Source of the DNA: Onchocerca volvulus
Taxonomy: Eukaryota > Nematoda > Chromadorea > Rhabditida > Onchocercidae
Length of the DNA: 64,000 nucleotides
Assembly: GCA_000499405.2 (NCBI GenBank)
Contig: HG738136.1
Span: 62,001 to 126,000, forward strand
Direction: 5' to 3'
Under the pieces are notes generated by a model. The model was not told the origin of the DNA. It was given only the letters and a program-made list of their open reading frames with translations, and ran no database searches. This document shows positions 28,528 to 40,930 of the stretch, piece by piece (positions within the stretch are counted from its first letter, which is position 1; each line of letters begins with the position of its first letter). Made by a program: the position numbers and the translations under genes.

Positions 28528-30432
28528 TCATTATTTAATATTACTATTTTTCAATTATTACTTCTATCACAATTATCACATTTGCTGATGTTATCAATCT
28601 GCTAATTACTATTACAGCTAATTGCGTGAGAATCACCGGAAAAGGAAGGAAGAAAATCGTAAATTTGATAATATAAATCGTTTTAATAATCAATATATTG
28701 CAAAAGTTGTTGAATTCATCGTTTCGATTGTTTGTTTTCGTAACATTTCTAATCTGAAAAATTCAATTCATTTGAAAATTTTAATATAGCAATTTAAAAC
28801 TCAATTAACGTATTGATGTAATTGTTTCACGTGATAATATGATTTATTTCACATGCCAATTATTGAATGATCCATTCTAAATCGATAAATGATATTGTCG
28901 CGAAGGAATGGACGACAATATCATTGATCTTTCATTCGAAATTTCGAGTTTTGAATAATATGCGATAAATTTGTCAATTTTTACAATATATTGATTATTT
29001 AAATGGTTTATTTATCAAAATTACGACTTTTGCATTTTTTTTTCTGCTTATCTTTGCGTAATTAACAGCAGCAATTATTAGATTATTCTGTTTCAAGTTA
29101 TTACAAGTTGATGTATTTATAGATGGATTGGTCGAATATTAAGTAAGACTTTATGTTATAGTAATAGTTAAGTAATTAAGGATATGTATTGTACGTATCT
29201 GTGTGAAGTATGATTATTTTAGGTGAAGTAATTATTAGATCACTCTAATTCAATATAATGATAAGTTAATGAATACATGGATGAATAGGTAAAATATTAA
29301 GTTAAATTTCAGTATGATAAGTATGATAATTCTTGTTATGATATCATTCTGTGTAGAGATTTGAAATATTATGATAATATTAAATTATCATTAGATCAAT
29401 TAAATTGAAAGTATTTAAATTTTAATGATTGTTTGGTACTATTATATGTTTTTATCTTTTTTTAGAGTAACAATAATTATAGGTTAAAATATTCGTTTAT
29501 CATCTCGAATTATATTTATAATAATTTGAATGCAGTACATTGGAAGTTACTGTTTCAATCACTTATTTGCTGTTATTGTAATTGATAACGACGATTATTA
29601 TCTTTAAATAATAATTAATTAATAATTTCTCTATCAAATGTATTGCAAAATTTCTAATGTTCTTTCTAGCTTTCTTTAGTCTAGTTTTCGTTTTTCTTCC
29701 AAATATTTATTGTTATTATTCAATAACAATATTGATAATTTCTAAATTTTAAAAATTTAATTAGTTTGAAAACCATTTCTTTTAAAAGAAATATTTTTAA
29801 AACGAAAATTTTTTTCTTTTTTTTATGTGCAATTATTTTTGCATGAAAAAAAGGAAAATATTTGATTTGTTATATTTTAAAAATTTTTAATGTTTAAATT
29901 ATTTATATACGTATATATTTCTGTCATGAATGAAATTAATCCATCGATGGATTATTTTGGTTGCAATCATCTATTTTGGTTAAAAAAAAAAAAAAAAAAA
30001 AAAAGAAGTAAATAAATAAAATAAATTAGAGAAGAATTATGCGATAACAACAATTTTTTTGGCAATTTTTAATTGGCCAATTATAAATGATAATAATTTT
30101 TGATTTCAATTTCTCATATTTTTCAAACATAATAATTTCAGATTGTAAAAAAAAAAAAAACTAACTTTATTGATTACTGAATAAGACATGAATATCGTAG
30201 TTCGACAAAATGCTGCCAAAATGATTTATTTATAAACAAATTTTAGTTAAAAAGGTAATCACTCGCATTCAATATATCCATCCGTTAATCCGCTATTCGA
30301 TGTCAACTATTCATGATTTTATTTCTAGCAATTATAATAATGCGACAGACAACTTTTTAATCTGTGATGTCACATAAAAAAACATCAGTCGATGACAAAT
30401 GTGACACTGCATAGTTGGAGAATTCGATAATC

Positions 30433-33400
30433 ATGGAAAGTATTATTAGTCCATTTGGATCACTTGAAAATGCTGACCAAGTTTTGGCCCAATTTGGTAA
30501 ATTTTCCATTAAATTTGTTAAGTTCTCAAATAATTTTGGACGCATTTTACTAGAATATCCTAAGGGAATAAAAAGTTGAACATCTAATCAATAAATCATT
30601 GGTTTTTGTCTAATTTTTTTTTTTTTACATCGTTATTCTTGGGGGAAAAAAAGGAAAAGTTTGTTTTTAGCCAATTTCAGATTAAAAAAAAAAAAATGCA
30701 ATCATCATTAAATTACATTTTTAAAAAAATCGAAAATCGATGGATGTCGAATTCTATTTTATAATAACAGTAAGGATAATCATAAAAATAAAAAAAGGAA
30801 TAGAAAAAATAATTCTTTCTGGTCTTTTAATCCTTTGAATAAAAATACTAAATGGAATTGAAAATTTATTAATTCATCCGGTAAATTAAGATTCCGAAAA
30901 AAAAGAAAAAAAAAAAAAATTTGAAGCTTTCCATCTGTAATTAAAATTTTTTAGGTACTCGTCAACGATATGTTTTATTGATAACAACTTTATTATCATT
31001 TAATTGGGCGTTAGCTGCAATACCAGTAATGCATGGTATATTTATCATTGATGATGATTGCTTCTTAAATGGTACAACTTCTAATATCAACATAAAAAAT
31101 TTAAAACTATGTGTGGAAAATTCTCGAAAAATAACTCCAGTCTCTGAGGTATTAATAACCGATAAAGAATTGCCATGTTATCAACAAATAAATAATTCTA
31201 TGATAACTGATCGTTCACTCTTTAATTCTATGATTCTATAATAAATGATTATTATAAGATTTTCAAATTTTCTAACTTTTTTTCCTTCGCTGTGATAACT
31301 ATTTCGATAATGTTACCACTTCAGGTAAACAAATAATTATAAATATTTCAAATAAATAAGCGAACATAAACATTTCGAGTAACTAAGTAATCGCAAGTAT
31401 TTTAAGTCATTAAATAATCATAAGCATTTTAAGCAAAAACGTAGTCATAAATAGACATTTTTAAGTAGACAAGATGACACAAACATTTCAAATAAACAAA
31501 TATTGATAAGCACAAGTAATTATGAGCATTTCAAGTAAACAAATTATTTACATTTCAATTACCATATTTGTTTTATGCTGTTACAAACAAGCATCATAAT
31601 TAATTTTTCGGCATTATTTTACATAAATAATTTATAAATAGTAAATAATTTTATACCATTTTATACAAATAGTGATCATAAGTCTGTATTGATTTTTGTT
31701 ATTTTATATTGATAATAATCGATCGATATCAATCTATGCAATATCATTATGCTATCATCTAATATCAGTTTATAAACGAATGATAACGGGTGATATCATG
31801 AATGAACACGCATATTTTTCGATTATTTAAGTTTAAAATTTTTTTGATTACTTGACTTCAAAATTCATATATGTACACATTTCTAGTTTAATTTACATGG
31901 TAATCGGCGATATCTATTAGAATGGACTACTTCAGGATTTATGCTAGGCAATATGATTGGTGCTAGCACGCTCACCTATTTATCGGATAAGTAAGTTGTA
32001 CTTTTATTCAACTGAATATATATTTTTTGATTATTTGAGTTTAAAATTTAATTGTTGAATGAAATAATTTTTGTTTCATTTTTTTGTAATTTATAATAAC
32101 ACAATTAGTAAACTAGAAAAAAAAAGAAACTTCTGCACCAAGATTTGTTCATTCTTCCTAAAACTTTCGATTTTTTACTTTCGAAAAAAAAAAAAAAGAA
32201 AACTTGATCACATTATTTGGCCTTTTTTTTTTTTTTTTTTTAAGATTTGGTCGACGTCCAGTCTTAATTTTAAGCCTATTAGTACTTGGAATTATTGGCT
32301 TATTAACTTCTTTCGCTGAAAGTATTCTTGCGTTTATTATTGGACGTTTCATACAAGGATTTTGTTCGCCGGTTTTATTTTTTTAAATGTTTTAAATTAT
32401 TTTTTAGGTGGAAAATATGGAACAAAAATGATTAAAATCACTGAAACACTTAGCTAATGAAGTCTAAAAATGAATCAATGCATCAGAAAGCGAGACGACA
32501 ACGAAAATTAGAATGGAAAATCAGAAACCAGAAAAATTGGAAAAATGAAACAAACCATTGATAAAATATTAGGCATTTTAAAATCTATAATTCTTTCTTT
32601 TTTTAAACTTTTTGCTGATGGCATTTATCTGCTTTTTTCAGGGTCCATTACTAGTAGGTTGGGTGCTTAGTTATGAAAGTGTTCCAATTGGATTACGTGG
32701 TTTGGTCACATTGATGTACGGTATAATGTGGGTAGTTGGTTACTGTACGGTAGCACCACTTAATTATTTCATTATTAATTGGCGATGGTTAATGGTTGCA
32801 TATTCGGTACCTTCTGTAATTATCGCTGGCGTATATTTTTTGTTAGTAAATTTTCTCTTAAATTTTGATAAAAAAAAGTTTTATGAAATTTTTCCTTTTT
32901 AATTTAAAGAAAAAAAATATCTTAATTGCTTGCAAATTTATTGTTTCCTTTTTTGTAGATTTAAAATACTTAGAAATATTACTATATAAATTATTTAAAT
33001 TTAAAAAAATTTTTAAAAAATAAACGGTACTAATTGCAGAATTATTCCGGAAAGCCTTCATTTCCTGATAGTAAACGGACGAAAACAAAAGGCTGCAAAA
33101 TGGATCCGGAATGCGGTAAAGTATGGAAAAGTTTTGCATGAAAGGAGCATAGATATGATGGTAGAACTACTCGAGAATACAAATTCAAATATGAAGATGG
33201 ATGGAAATAAAAAAGAAATAATTGAGGAAAATATGAGGTTAATTGTTTTGCTTATTTTACCGTAAAATAAAACAAGTTGTAGATGATCAATAAAAGATGA
33301 ATCAAATATTTTTTTTCCTCCAATATTTAAAATTTTCAATTTTCAAAAAAAAAGATGCAATAAACTTATTCATTTGATTAGAGCTTAATATTTTAAATTA

Positions 33401-35645
33401 GATTTGTATTTATGAACAAAGTTAAATTATAATAAAAAAAAGCTGATTCTGAAATATTACTTTCTTTCTCTTTCCTCTAAAATTCATTATTTGTTTGAGA
33501 ATTATCATTAATACAATAATCAATGATGGAAATAATAATTTAGATGAAAAATAATAATTTCAGATCGCCATCATTCTTAGAACAATTAATGGACCACAAG
33601 ATTTTTTGTGTTTATCTATTCATCTTAATTTTTTTGTGGTAAGTATTTTCATTTCGATACATTAAATGTTATTCGAATATTTATAAAATGTAAGAATGCT
33701 TATGATATCGTAATAAACGTACAAGTAAATAATACACATATTATAACTCGAATATTAATATATATCTTATTTATAATATGTTTATAATTCGAAATTTTAT
33801 ACTTCATTTCTGGCGCATTAAACATTTGTCTTATTCCAATTAATTCTTTTATTGCTTATTTTGCTGAAAAGTTTTCGAAATTAATTAAAATCTTTAGGAC
33901 TAGTGATACATTTGTTTATTATGGCTTGTCGACTTATAGCATTCATTTGCCGGGAAATAAATACTGGAATTATGTATTATCAGGTTTAGCTGAGTTACCA
34001 GCATATATTATTATACCATATGCTCTTGAAAAGTAATTTTTCTTTTTTCTTCAATTTCATTCATTCTTTGATCAGTAGATTCTAATTAGATATTAGGGAA
34101 GTTTAGTAAAAAGAAATAATAAAGAGTGATATTCGATATTTTAGCGTAAATCAAAAAAAAAAAAATGTCAAAATACGCAATATAATAGAAGTATCACGGG
34201 AATATTTATTTGATGATCACCATAATTTTCGTCCAGTAATGATTTAACAAGAGGAATATATATACAATTTATTTAATTTTGATTTAAAATTTTAAAGAAA
34301 CAATTTATAAAAAATATATTATTATTACTTGTAGTTTTGGACGCAAACGAATTGTAGCATATACGCATTGTTTGGTCGGAACAACACATATAGTTCTTAT
34401 ATTTATACCTAACAGTAAGTTATTTTAATTGCAAAAATACCATATTAAATAATAAAATATTTTACATTAATAAATAATTAAATGAAACGATAGCAAATGC
34501 TATTTTCAGTAATTCGCAAATCAATCAAGTCTGTGATTATTTTATTTACTTCATAGTAAAGTTTAAGACATTGATTATTTACCCAAATATAAAATCAACT
34601 GTCGCAAACTAATTAAAACATTGATTAATTAATTTAATTAAAAAAAGCCATATAATTATTAAATAAAGCAAAACATCATATTTTTCAGATTATGTCTGGT
34701 TATCAGTTACATGCTGGCTAGTATCAAAATTTGCAATTTCATCATCATTTATGTGTATTTTTGTTTATGGAAGCGAAATATTTCCGACAACAATACGAAA
34801 TGCATGTTTAGGTTTATGTGCTGTAATCGCAAGATTTGGTGGTGTTATTGCACCATATGTTGTCTTATTGGTTTCTATTTTTGCTTAAAATATCATTCCA
34901 TTATTTTCCAAAAAATTATTAGAAAATTTACAGCAAATTTGAATTAGATCCGAAGAATTTTTCAACATCTCTTTTTATTTTTAAATAAATTTAAATGACT
35001 ATTATTAGATGATAACAATAATCAGTATATTATTATCATAGCTTTCCTTTCTGAGATGTTATGTTATTATTTATCTTTTCCTAGAAAAAAATGAAAATTC
35101 TGTGCATTATAAGAAAAAGGAGTTAAACTAGAATACAATTCAGCAGTTTTCATTTTCTTTTTCATCTTCATTGAAAATTCACAAGAGAGAAAAAGAAGAA
35201 AAAAAGAGAAAAAACTTTTGATTTTTAACAAGCTTAGCAATTTTATTTAGCTTTTATCAGAATGCCTTTTTTTTTTTTATTTAAAATTCTGTAGAATATA
35301 ATCATATCATATTATACTTTAGAAAATATTCTTTACGAAATTTCGATATTCAAATATTTTGGTATGATGCTAAGATTATCATCACATCTTTGTTAATTTA
35401 ATCGATCTAATTTATAATTTTTATAGAGTTCGGTGCATGCATTATTACCGACAATTCTCTTCGGATCAGTAGCTTTAATTGCCGGAACTTTAACTTGTAT
35501 TCTACCGGAAACAAAAGAATGCACATTACCATCTTCATTGGATGAATCAGTATACATAAAAAAATACCACTCATCCAAATCATCAAGAAGTCAACGGCGA
35601 TCGAATATACCAACAACATCATCTGATAATCAAATTGATTCATAA
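30433..35645 (+). CDS. SLC22-type organic cation transporter (MFS), 525 aa
   Basis: Eleven exons: 30433-30496, 30955-31148, 31887-31990, 32245-32371, 32642-32841, 33040-33237, 33564-33638, 33898-34032, 34335-34414, 34689-34870 and 35427-35645 (1578 bp, phase kept). A plasma-membrane facilitator for organic cations or related small molecules is inferred from family. The N-terminus has the SLC22-like LENADQVLAQFG. After TM1 come a short extracellular loop, the block YLLEWTTSGFMLGNMIGA, and the MFS signature LSDKFGRRPV (about aa 118-127). Further family blocks are YESVPIGLRG, IIPESLHFLI (canonical PESPRWL is altered), NFGRKRIVA, GSEIFPTTIRN and ILPETKE. About twelve hydrophobic segments can be seen. 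The cytosolic tail is Ser-rich. Exon 2 is taken to end at TCTGAG|GTATTA, because the following exon then restores the usual SEFNL junction. Confidence 0.92.
31321..31555 (+). repeat. Diverged tandem repeat in transporter intron 2
   Basis: Variants of AAGCATTTCAAGTAAACAAA followed by TAATCATA recur about seven times at roughly 30-bp spacing. Confidence 0.55.
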
Positions 35646-37990
35646 ATAAGCCTGCAAAATAATTAGCTTTAAAGGAATTCAAAAAATACTTATAGTAAAG
35701 TAGCCATAAAAAAACAAAATAGTAACGAAAAAAGAGATAAATATGATATAATCAATCATGATAAGATATATAATTTCAATAATATAATAAATAGAAGTAA
35801 AAAAAAAAAAAGATCTGAAATTTAAAATTTAAATGCTTAAATTGGAACGAAATATAATGAGACTAAATACAGTAATAAAATTATCTATGATAGAATTAAA
35901 GATAATAATTATTCGAAATAAAAATATCATAACTTTTCTTATGTCAAATTAATCATTATTTTCAATAAGGCATATATTTTTTTCGTTTTTTAATAAATGT
36001 CAGTTATAAATTAGACTTAATTGTCATCAAATTCTAAAATCAGGAATTACTTTCTTTTTTGGCATGTACTTTCGCCAATCTTTTACGTCAAAATAATAAC
36101 TTTTAATTTCATGTCTGACATAATCTCTTCCGACATGCGTAAATATTCCTGTATAACGCAAAAGATATGCGTGAATAAACCAGAAATCACGTAATACGTT
36201 GTAATGGAATCACGTGACATTGCAAATAGAAGAGTAATGGACACGTAAGCCGTTATATTGGGATAGCAAAATCACACTACGCGTCGTACCGAAGCACCGA
36301 AATCAACATTACGCAAACACAAACAAGCCAAAAATCATGTAACACGTAGCAATTGCACCTATCGCAAACTGTCCCCAACCCACTCGGTTAACTATATTTT
36401 GACGACAAACGATGTGATAGTTTGGATTTCATTTTTTGCATCGGTCTTTGATTGTAATTTTTTCATCAGTTTTTGTATATTTCGTCAATCTTTGTTTTAT
36501 CCATGAAATTTGCACTATTTTCGAGGACTTTTCTACTGATACATTGCAAGAACTTACTTGTTTTATTATTTTACTTCTAAAAATAATCAATAAAAGTATC
36601 ACGTCTGTTCATGTGTACGGATCAAAATATGTCAGTATATTACGAGTGATATTAACAGTAATAACTGATAAGCAATAGTTTAATTGATAGAACTAATAAC
36701 TGGAAAAAAGAAGAATTACCTTACGGCAAGTTATTTCAGTTCACTGAATACAGAAGTATTGTTACAAGTGAGTATAGATACGGTAGATATAGTAGAGTCA
36801 CCTGGGAAATTTCGCTACGGTAACATGATTATGGAAATGGTTGGCACGACTAATTTTTCATTTTTTTTTTTCTCCTACTTGCATTAAAATAGTCAATCGA
36901 AATTTTAGATTTCGATTTATTTTCTATTTCACTCTAATTTAAAATTTTGCTGTACATATTATAAAATATATGCAATGATATGAAATAATTATCTCGAAAT
37001 TTTTTCCATCAGATTTTTGCTTCTCTTAAAGATTGAAAGAATATCAAAGATCAAGGAAGAAAGATATTAATAAATTGATTGCAGTATATTCTAATAATAT
37101 TGTTTCGTTTAATCCATTTTTATCATTTAAAAAGAAAGTATCCAAATACTTTTCCCCTAAGCTCTTTTGCATTAATTGATTGGAAATTAAATTTCAAAAA
37201 AATCCATGAAATACCCTAGCATCATTGTTGTGGTTTTTTGTATTTATTTTGATTGAAAAAATTTTTTTACTTTATTTCAAAATGAAGTGAATAAATCGAG
37301 AAATTGGAATTTTGAAATATTGGAATTGGATTTTATCATCTTCTTCTTACAACTGTTGCATTCTTGCAGTTGAAATATCTTTCATACATATGCAATTCTT
37401 ATTAAAAAAAAAAAAAGGATTTCGAATTTAGTATTTGCTTTTGTTGAAAATGAATGATTAATAGCAAATACTACATGATTTCAGGATTATTTTGTCAAAT
37501 CTTCATTTCTAGGTTTTATATTTTATATGAAACTCATTATTTCTGAAATTATCTATGATTTTTAGCAGTATTAGCAAATATTTTAAATTTATGAAATTAC
37601 TCACAAATGTTTTTCCAATAATATTTCAATTTTGGTGTCAGATTATTTCTTAATTTTTGATAATTATCACGATTCTATGATGGTGGTTTCAAAGTTTTAT
37701 GCTTTTGCTTTAAAACTCACAACATTCGTCTGGAAAATCCTGTTATGATATTGACAATGTAGCATTTGTAATTATTGATATGCTGGAACAGCGTGATATT
37801 TCAGGAACTTGCAGTAAGTCGAGAAAGGCTTGATAGCAGGCTAGAAATTTCTGGATGAAATATTTGCTGCATGAAATTGATAAAATGATTGATTGATATA
37901 AATCTCCAATAATTTGCCGATATAAGATAGCTTTGTGTGACGTCACGAGGTAATCGTTCTCCGATTTGAATTATTATTTTAATAAGAAAT
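35646..37990 (+). other. Interval between the transporter and the KASH-like gene
   Basis: Contains the ACGT-rich island (36052-36372). A frame near 36740-36850 (for example LNTEVLLQVSIDTVDIVESP) is preceded by TTATTTCAG and looks partly coding, but no start or partner exon could be fixed. A possible 5' UTR exon of the next gene (about 37800-37950, ending GAG|GTAATC) is also visible. Confidence 0.4.
36052..36372 (+). promoter_or_regulatory. ACGT-rich, locally GC-richer island
   Basis: About 320 bp of clearly higher GC than the surroundings with at least six ACGT cores (TACGTC, CACGTA several times, ATACGT, the E-box CACGTG near 36211) and several ACGC/GCGT words. No open frame explains it. 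A regulatory role for a flanking gene is inferred, not shown. Confidence 0.35.
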
Positions 37991-37997
37991 ATTTCAG
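37991..37997 (+). promoter_or_regulatory. Splice or trans-splice acceptor before the KASH-like gene
   Basis: ATTTCAG lies 5 bp before the ATG at 38003. The bases between give an in-frame TGA, so translation must start at that ATG whichever exon or leader is joined. Confidence 0.65.
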
Positions 37998-38002
37998 ACT
38001 GA

Positions 38003-39024
38003 ATGAGTAATAAGATACAGTCTGATGATGAGATAAGATTTCTGGAAATATGGGATCGAATCCGAAAGAGGATTGCAAGCCCTCAATGTGAAATGCAGGA
38101 ATTTCCAAGTATGCTCGATACTTTGACATATTATTCGAAATTGGCTCAGGAAAATTGTAAGTCTAAGGATCGTGAGATATACAGTGCACTTTGCTGTGTA
38201 CTTCGTGAGGTATATTAATTACAATTGGAAAAGAAGAACAGCAAGTAATTTAAGTTAAAAGATTTTATAAATAGATCTATTACACTTATTCTTATCGATT
38301 TTTAAACAAATCATAATTGTAAAAGAATCATGAACTTTACTAATGATTCGCTGAAAAATGAATTAATGTCTCGGTTAAAATGGTAAAATTAAACGAAAAA
38401 TGCTTGAAGTAGACTTTTTTGAGAATGAAAAGTTCCATTTTCAATGGTAATAGCTAAGTTGATTGATAATTGGTAAATATATCACATGCTATCTTCTTGA
38501 TTATTAGGATTGTTGAAATAACGTTAAGTATTAGACGAAGAATGCTTAAAGCAGATTTCTTTTTTATAGGAAAAAATCAAATAAAATTTTGATATTTTCA
38601 GGAAGTCGTTAAGAGAAAGGAACATTTCGATGAAACATCAAAATATATCAATGCTTCAACTGTTGCTGATTCGGGTTTTGGAACATTCCATTCAGAATCG
38701 GAATATGGCTCGAAATTGATTGTACCAAGTAGTACAGACATTGATCAAAAGGTAACATCACGTCGAACAAAATGTATCAAGGCAAGATCGCAAAAAATAT
38801 TAGTACAAGAACACAAAAAGCATAGAAATTTAATGCATGATGCTAGTGTTGTTAATAATGTTTTTAACGGTAAAGAAAAAGATGTAAAGCTATCTACAAA
38901 TACCTATCCATGTATGGTAACGGCAATAATATGCTGTTTTGCTTGTTTGATTGCCGTTACACCGCATCGTTTTTTCCCGTGGTTTTTCACGTTAATATCA
39001 TTTAATTCACCACCACCATTATAA
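38003..39024 (+). CDS. Small tail-anchored protein with a KASH-like C-terminus, 209 aa
   Basis: Exons 38003-38209 and 38602-39024 join in phase 0 (GAG|GTATAT...TTTTCAG). Residues 1-75 are predicted helical (for example FLEIWDRIRKRIASPQ and SALCCVLREVYEVV). The middle is polar and Ser/Thr-rich with a basic patch (TSRRTKCIKARSQK). One hydrophobic segment (about aa 173-189, CMVTAIICCFACLIAVT) is followed by only about 20 residues, HRFFPWFFTLISFNSPPPL at the very end. A single C-terminal membrane span plus a short lumenal tail ending in PPPX is the signature of KASH proteins, which bind SUN proteins across the nuclear envelope and link nuclei to the cytoskeleton. The cytosolic part is much smaller than in nesprins, ANC-1 or UNC-83, and I cannot assign it to a known member. 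Any other tail-anchored protein with a chance PPPL is the alternative. Confidence 0.7.
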
Positions 39025-40930
39025 ATTAAAATATGTTGGAAGAATTATGTAAAACAAAAATATGTAACGTAGTCTGTGGAATATGATGGAATGAGTATAT
39101 GAAGATGTGCTTTCTTTACCATTTTTCCAGATAGCTTTATTGATTTGACGCAGTCTTTATGATTTCATGTACATAAATTGAACCGCTACTAATATTTATC
39201 TCTAAAATGTTTACTAAAATAATGAATGATGTTATGAAAGTTTGAAAACATAAGGAATGAAACATAAGGAATAGTCTGGTTCAGGTTTTATTATGTATTC
39301 TCGTAATTATCCCTTTTGTCTTTCTCTGTAATTTATATACGTATGCTATCATTTTTCAGATATATCAAAAAATTGTGTGCTTTATTTTTAGTTTTAAATT
39401 ATTATATTCTTCATTTACTTACAGCTGGATTAGGTTTTGTATACCGCTGCTGCATTTTATTAATTGTTTTAGTTTTTAGTTTTGTCGTTTGTCTTTAAAT
39501 TCACATAATTTTAAAACTATTATACATTTAAACGAAACGTTCCATTTTTATTTTTTAAGTTTTCTGAAAGATTTTTAAAGTGTCAAATTAAGAAAGAGTA
39601 AGATTTTTTATTTTCGAAAGAATATTCAATACTAGCAGTTAATTTACGTGACAATAAATTAAAAGTAATACTTGTTGGTTCATTTACTAAAGGATGTATT
39701 CTGTGAAGGAGAAAGGGTAAAAGAAAATTGTCCTTCGATAAAATTTTAATATTAACCTAAGAAAAAAACAGCTCAATTTAAGCAATTGAAATATCGGAAT
39801 GTTTCATAATTAATGATAAATATAAATGTCGTTTCATTGTGTTTATTAAAAATATTCATTTGAAATATATTAAATTCTGGAAATATTTGAGAATTTACTC
39901 ATTCCTGATTGATCTTAATTGTTTCTTTACTATATATATTACTTTCTATTGTTTTTACAATTTATGTAATCTTTCGAATTTCAGGATTTTTAGTTTTCTT
40001 AAAACAATTGTTTGCTAAATTATTCGGAATAGTTTGAATAAAAAAAAAAAAAAAAAAGCAAATATTCTTTTTCAGTTATTCAGCAATACACAAATTTCTT
40101 ACTTTTTACAGTCTTCGTTTTACTGTACTTAAAGTACTTCGTATTATTGTACTTAAATCTACAAAAATTACTCTTTATATGTGTATGTATTTATTTAATT
40201 CATAGTTCTATAAACAAATATATTTTCGTAGTTTTATACTTTTTATGTTCAACTGGTGACAAAGTTAAACTTTACATGTTTTTATTTAGCATGTTGCACA
40301 TAATAATAAAAATAATACTTCACGTACGGAATGGTAACCGTGATCTTACGTTAAGAAACATTACGATACTTCATTATGATTATTTTTCCACTATATTTCT
40401 CTCTCTACCGACAAACTATCTGATAATTTCGTAAAAACAATTTCCGTATTCTCTCTTTCATCCGATGTTGTGAAGGACGCATAGTTTTCGTATTGAGACA
40501 TTATGCTGCATGGGTTATGTAGTTGTCTAACGAGACTGTTTCAAACCAAAGCTTCATTAGGAATGTGATGTTGGTATTTGTGTTGGCACTAATGGTTTTC
40601 GGGTGAGGTGGGATGGAGATGGTTGATATAGTTTCTGTTTATTGGTAATTGAGTTTCTGTAGTTCTCTGGAGTGTTACTGATTGAGTTTCCGGATTTCTG
40701 ATGTTGGTATCCAGAATTCGTTTTAAATAGGAAAAAAGGGAGAATTTTGGTACTATTTTTTTTAATTTAACAAAAAGTTTTCGTAATAAAAAATAAAATT
40801 TTTAATGCATCGAAGATTGCTGCTTGTATGTATCATATATGAATACAGATTACAGAAAATTTGGAGTTAAAGCAATTTCGAGAGTGTTCGTTGTTTGTGG
40901 TTTAGATCGAACAAGTGTTGTTTTAAAAAT
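39025..40930 (+). other. Intergenic, no gene seen
   Basis: AT-rich to about 40,440, then a G/T-skewed stretch (40,440-40,720) before the ribosomal protein gene that may be part of its promoter. Hydrophobic T-rich frames at 39316 and 40147 look like chance. Confidence 0.5.

Larger units (their letters stand above)
25562..30432 (+). other. Gene-poor interval with repeats and an assembly gap
   Basis: No gene seen on either strand. It contains a diverged repeat array (26230-26830), a short imperfect repeat with GTAGCAGCAATGGAAGTTAT near 27700-27810, ATT/TAG/TAA microsatellite arrays and the gap at 28279-28444. Confidence 0.6.

Noticed and set aside
28202..28531. 109-codon frame across the assembly gap
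   Set aside because: It consists of a trinucleotide repeat read through a run of N.
39316..40434. Two hydrophobic open frames (39316-39498 and 40147-40434)
   Set aside because: Both are T-rich with Phe/Leu/Ile composition expected by chance in this DNA. Neither has a start context, a partner exon or a family motif.
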